Assembly: GCA_964423675.1 (NCBI GenBank)
Contig: CAYRFP010000052.1
Span: 1 to 13,306 of the forward strand
Source: RUG563 sp964423675
Lineage (GTDB): Bacteria; Bacillota; Clostridia; Christensenellales; Aristaeellaceae
Reading direction: 5' to 3'
DNA length: 13,306 bases
Both the position numbers and the translations under genes were made by a program. The notes below the pieces were generated by a model, which saw only the letters and a program-made list of their open reading frames with translations, had not been told where the DNA came from and ran no database searches. This document shows, piece after piece, positions 12,657 through 13,306 of this stretch. Each line of letters begins with the position of its first letter. Positions within the stretch are counted from its first letter, which is position 1.

Positions 12657-13306
12657 TTAATACATGCCGCCCATGCCGGGATTCGCAGCGGGAGCAGCGG
12701 GTTCGGGCGCAGGAATATCCGTCACCAGAGATTCGGTGGTCAGCACCATAGCAGCCACGGAGGCGGCGTTCTGCAGCGCGGAACGGGTCACCTTGGTGGG
12801 GTCAATGATGCCGCGTTCGATCATATCCACATATTCGCCCTTCAGCGCATCATAGCCATAGCCAACCTTGCGGCTGCGGCGAATGTTTTCAATAATCACA
12901 GCGCCGTCAATGCCAGCGTTCAGCGCGATCTGGCGCATGGGTTCTTCCATGGCCCGCAGGATGATCTGCACACCAGTCTTCGCATCGCCAGCATTCTTGC
13001 TCACCAGCTGCTGCACCTTGCTCATAGCGTTGAGCAGCGCCACGCCGCCGCCGGGAACGATGCCCTCTTCCACAGCCGCGCGGGTAGCCGCCAGCGCGTC
13101 TTCAATGCGCATCTTGCGCTCCTTCATTTCCACTTCGGTGGCCGCACCAACCTGGATCACCGCCACGCCGCCAGCCATCTTGGCCAGCCGCTCCTGCAGC
13201 TTCTCCCGGTCGTAATCGCTGGTGGTTTCGGCAATCTGCGCCTTAATCTGCTGAACACGGTTGGCAATTTCATCCTTATCGCCAGCGCCATCGATGATAG
13301 TGGTAT
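12657..13306 (-). CDS. groEL: Chaperonin GroEL (Hsp60), C-terminal 40 percent
   Basis: The last 215 codons of groEL; the gene runs off the right edge. The frame begins TTIIDGAGDKDEIANRVQQI, continues with AETTSDYDREKLQERLAKMAGGVAVIQVGAATEVEMKERK, and includes EEGIVPGGGVALLNA, all highly conserved GroEL segments (apical, intermediate and equatorial domains, the last with the nucleotide-binding GIVPGGGVAL). The product is the ATP-dependent folding chamber that works with GroES. The tail is short and ends NPGMGGMY, with Tyr in place of the more usual terminal Met. HrcA-type repressors need GroEL to stay active, so its presence 11 kb from hrcA fits the known feedback. Its promoter, groES and any CIRCE are off the window. 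Confidence 0.97.
   Translation of the reverse strand, partial: TTIIDGAGDKDEIANRVQQIKAQIAETTSDYDREKLQERLAKMAGGVAVIQVGAATEVEMKERKMRIEDALAATRAAVEEGIVPGGGVALLNAMSKVQQLVSKNAGDAKTGVQIILRAMEEPMRQIALNAGIDGAVIIENIRRSRKVGYGYDALKGEYVDMIERGIIDPTKVTRSALQNAASVAAMVLTTESLVTDIPAPEPAAPAANPGMGGMY

Noticed and set aside
1..13306. CRISPR array, tRNA, rRNA, insertion sequence, phage or toxin-antitoxin genes
   Set aside because: I found no direct-repeat array, no cloverleaf or rRNA segment, no transposase or integrase motif, and no terminal inverted repeats. The genes are ordinary core genes.

Overview
The window looks like a chromosomal core region of a moderately high-GC, probably spore-forming Firmicute of the Clostridia type. 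Evidence: an hrcA-grpE-dnaK operon with a CIRCE operator, an EcfA1-EcfA2-EcfT vitamin/metal transporter core, a four-cysteine RecO, a DegV protein, a GerM-like germination/sporulation protein, strong AGGAGG-type ribosome binding sites and TTGACA/TATAAT promoters with 17-bp spacers. Genes are densely packed on both strands. I see no phage, insertion sequence, CRISPR array, tRNA or rRNA.

Layout. (1) 1-1813, minus strand: heat-shock operon hrcA-grpE-dnaK (only the first 13 codons of dnaK are present), with a sigma-A promoter and a perfect CIRCE in the hrcA leader. (2) 1858-3564, minus strand: a TetR-family regulator translationally coupled (ATGA overlap) to a DegV/FakB-like lipid-binding protein. 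They are driven by a fully consensus promoter with a TGAATG-2-CATTCA palindrome over the transcription start, and ended by an intrinsic terminator. (3) 3638-7059, plus strand, divergent from tetR: a three-gene ABC-2 exporter (ATPase and two permeases of the COG4586/4587/3694 type) followed five bases later by recO, ended by a bidirectional 13-bp hairpin. (4) 7073-9690, minus strand: ecfA1-ecfA2-ecfT with overlapping genes and no substrate-binding S component, preceded by a leader with a possible 16-residue upstream ORF. (5) 9785-10406, plus strand: a monocistronic unit encoding an unrecognised, single-pass, arginine-rich membrane protein. (6) 10421-11392, minus strand: an endonuclease-IV-like TIM-barrel protein. 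(7) 11486-12588, plus strand: a membrane-anchored protein with two GerMN domains. (8) 12613-13306, minus strand: the 3' part of groEL.

The HrcA regulator gene and both major chaperone systems (DnaK at one end, GroEL at the other) lie on the same strand within 13 kb. The least explained parts are the orphan membrane protein at 9849-10322, the TetR-DegV unit facing an exporter of unknown substrate, the short ORF ahead of ecfA1, and the altered metal-site region of the endonuclease-IV-like protein. No clearly new multi-gene system can be demonstrated from sequence alone.
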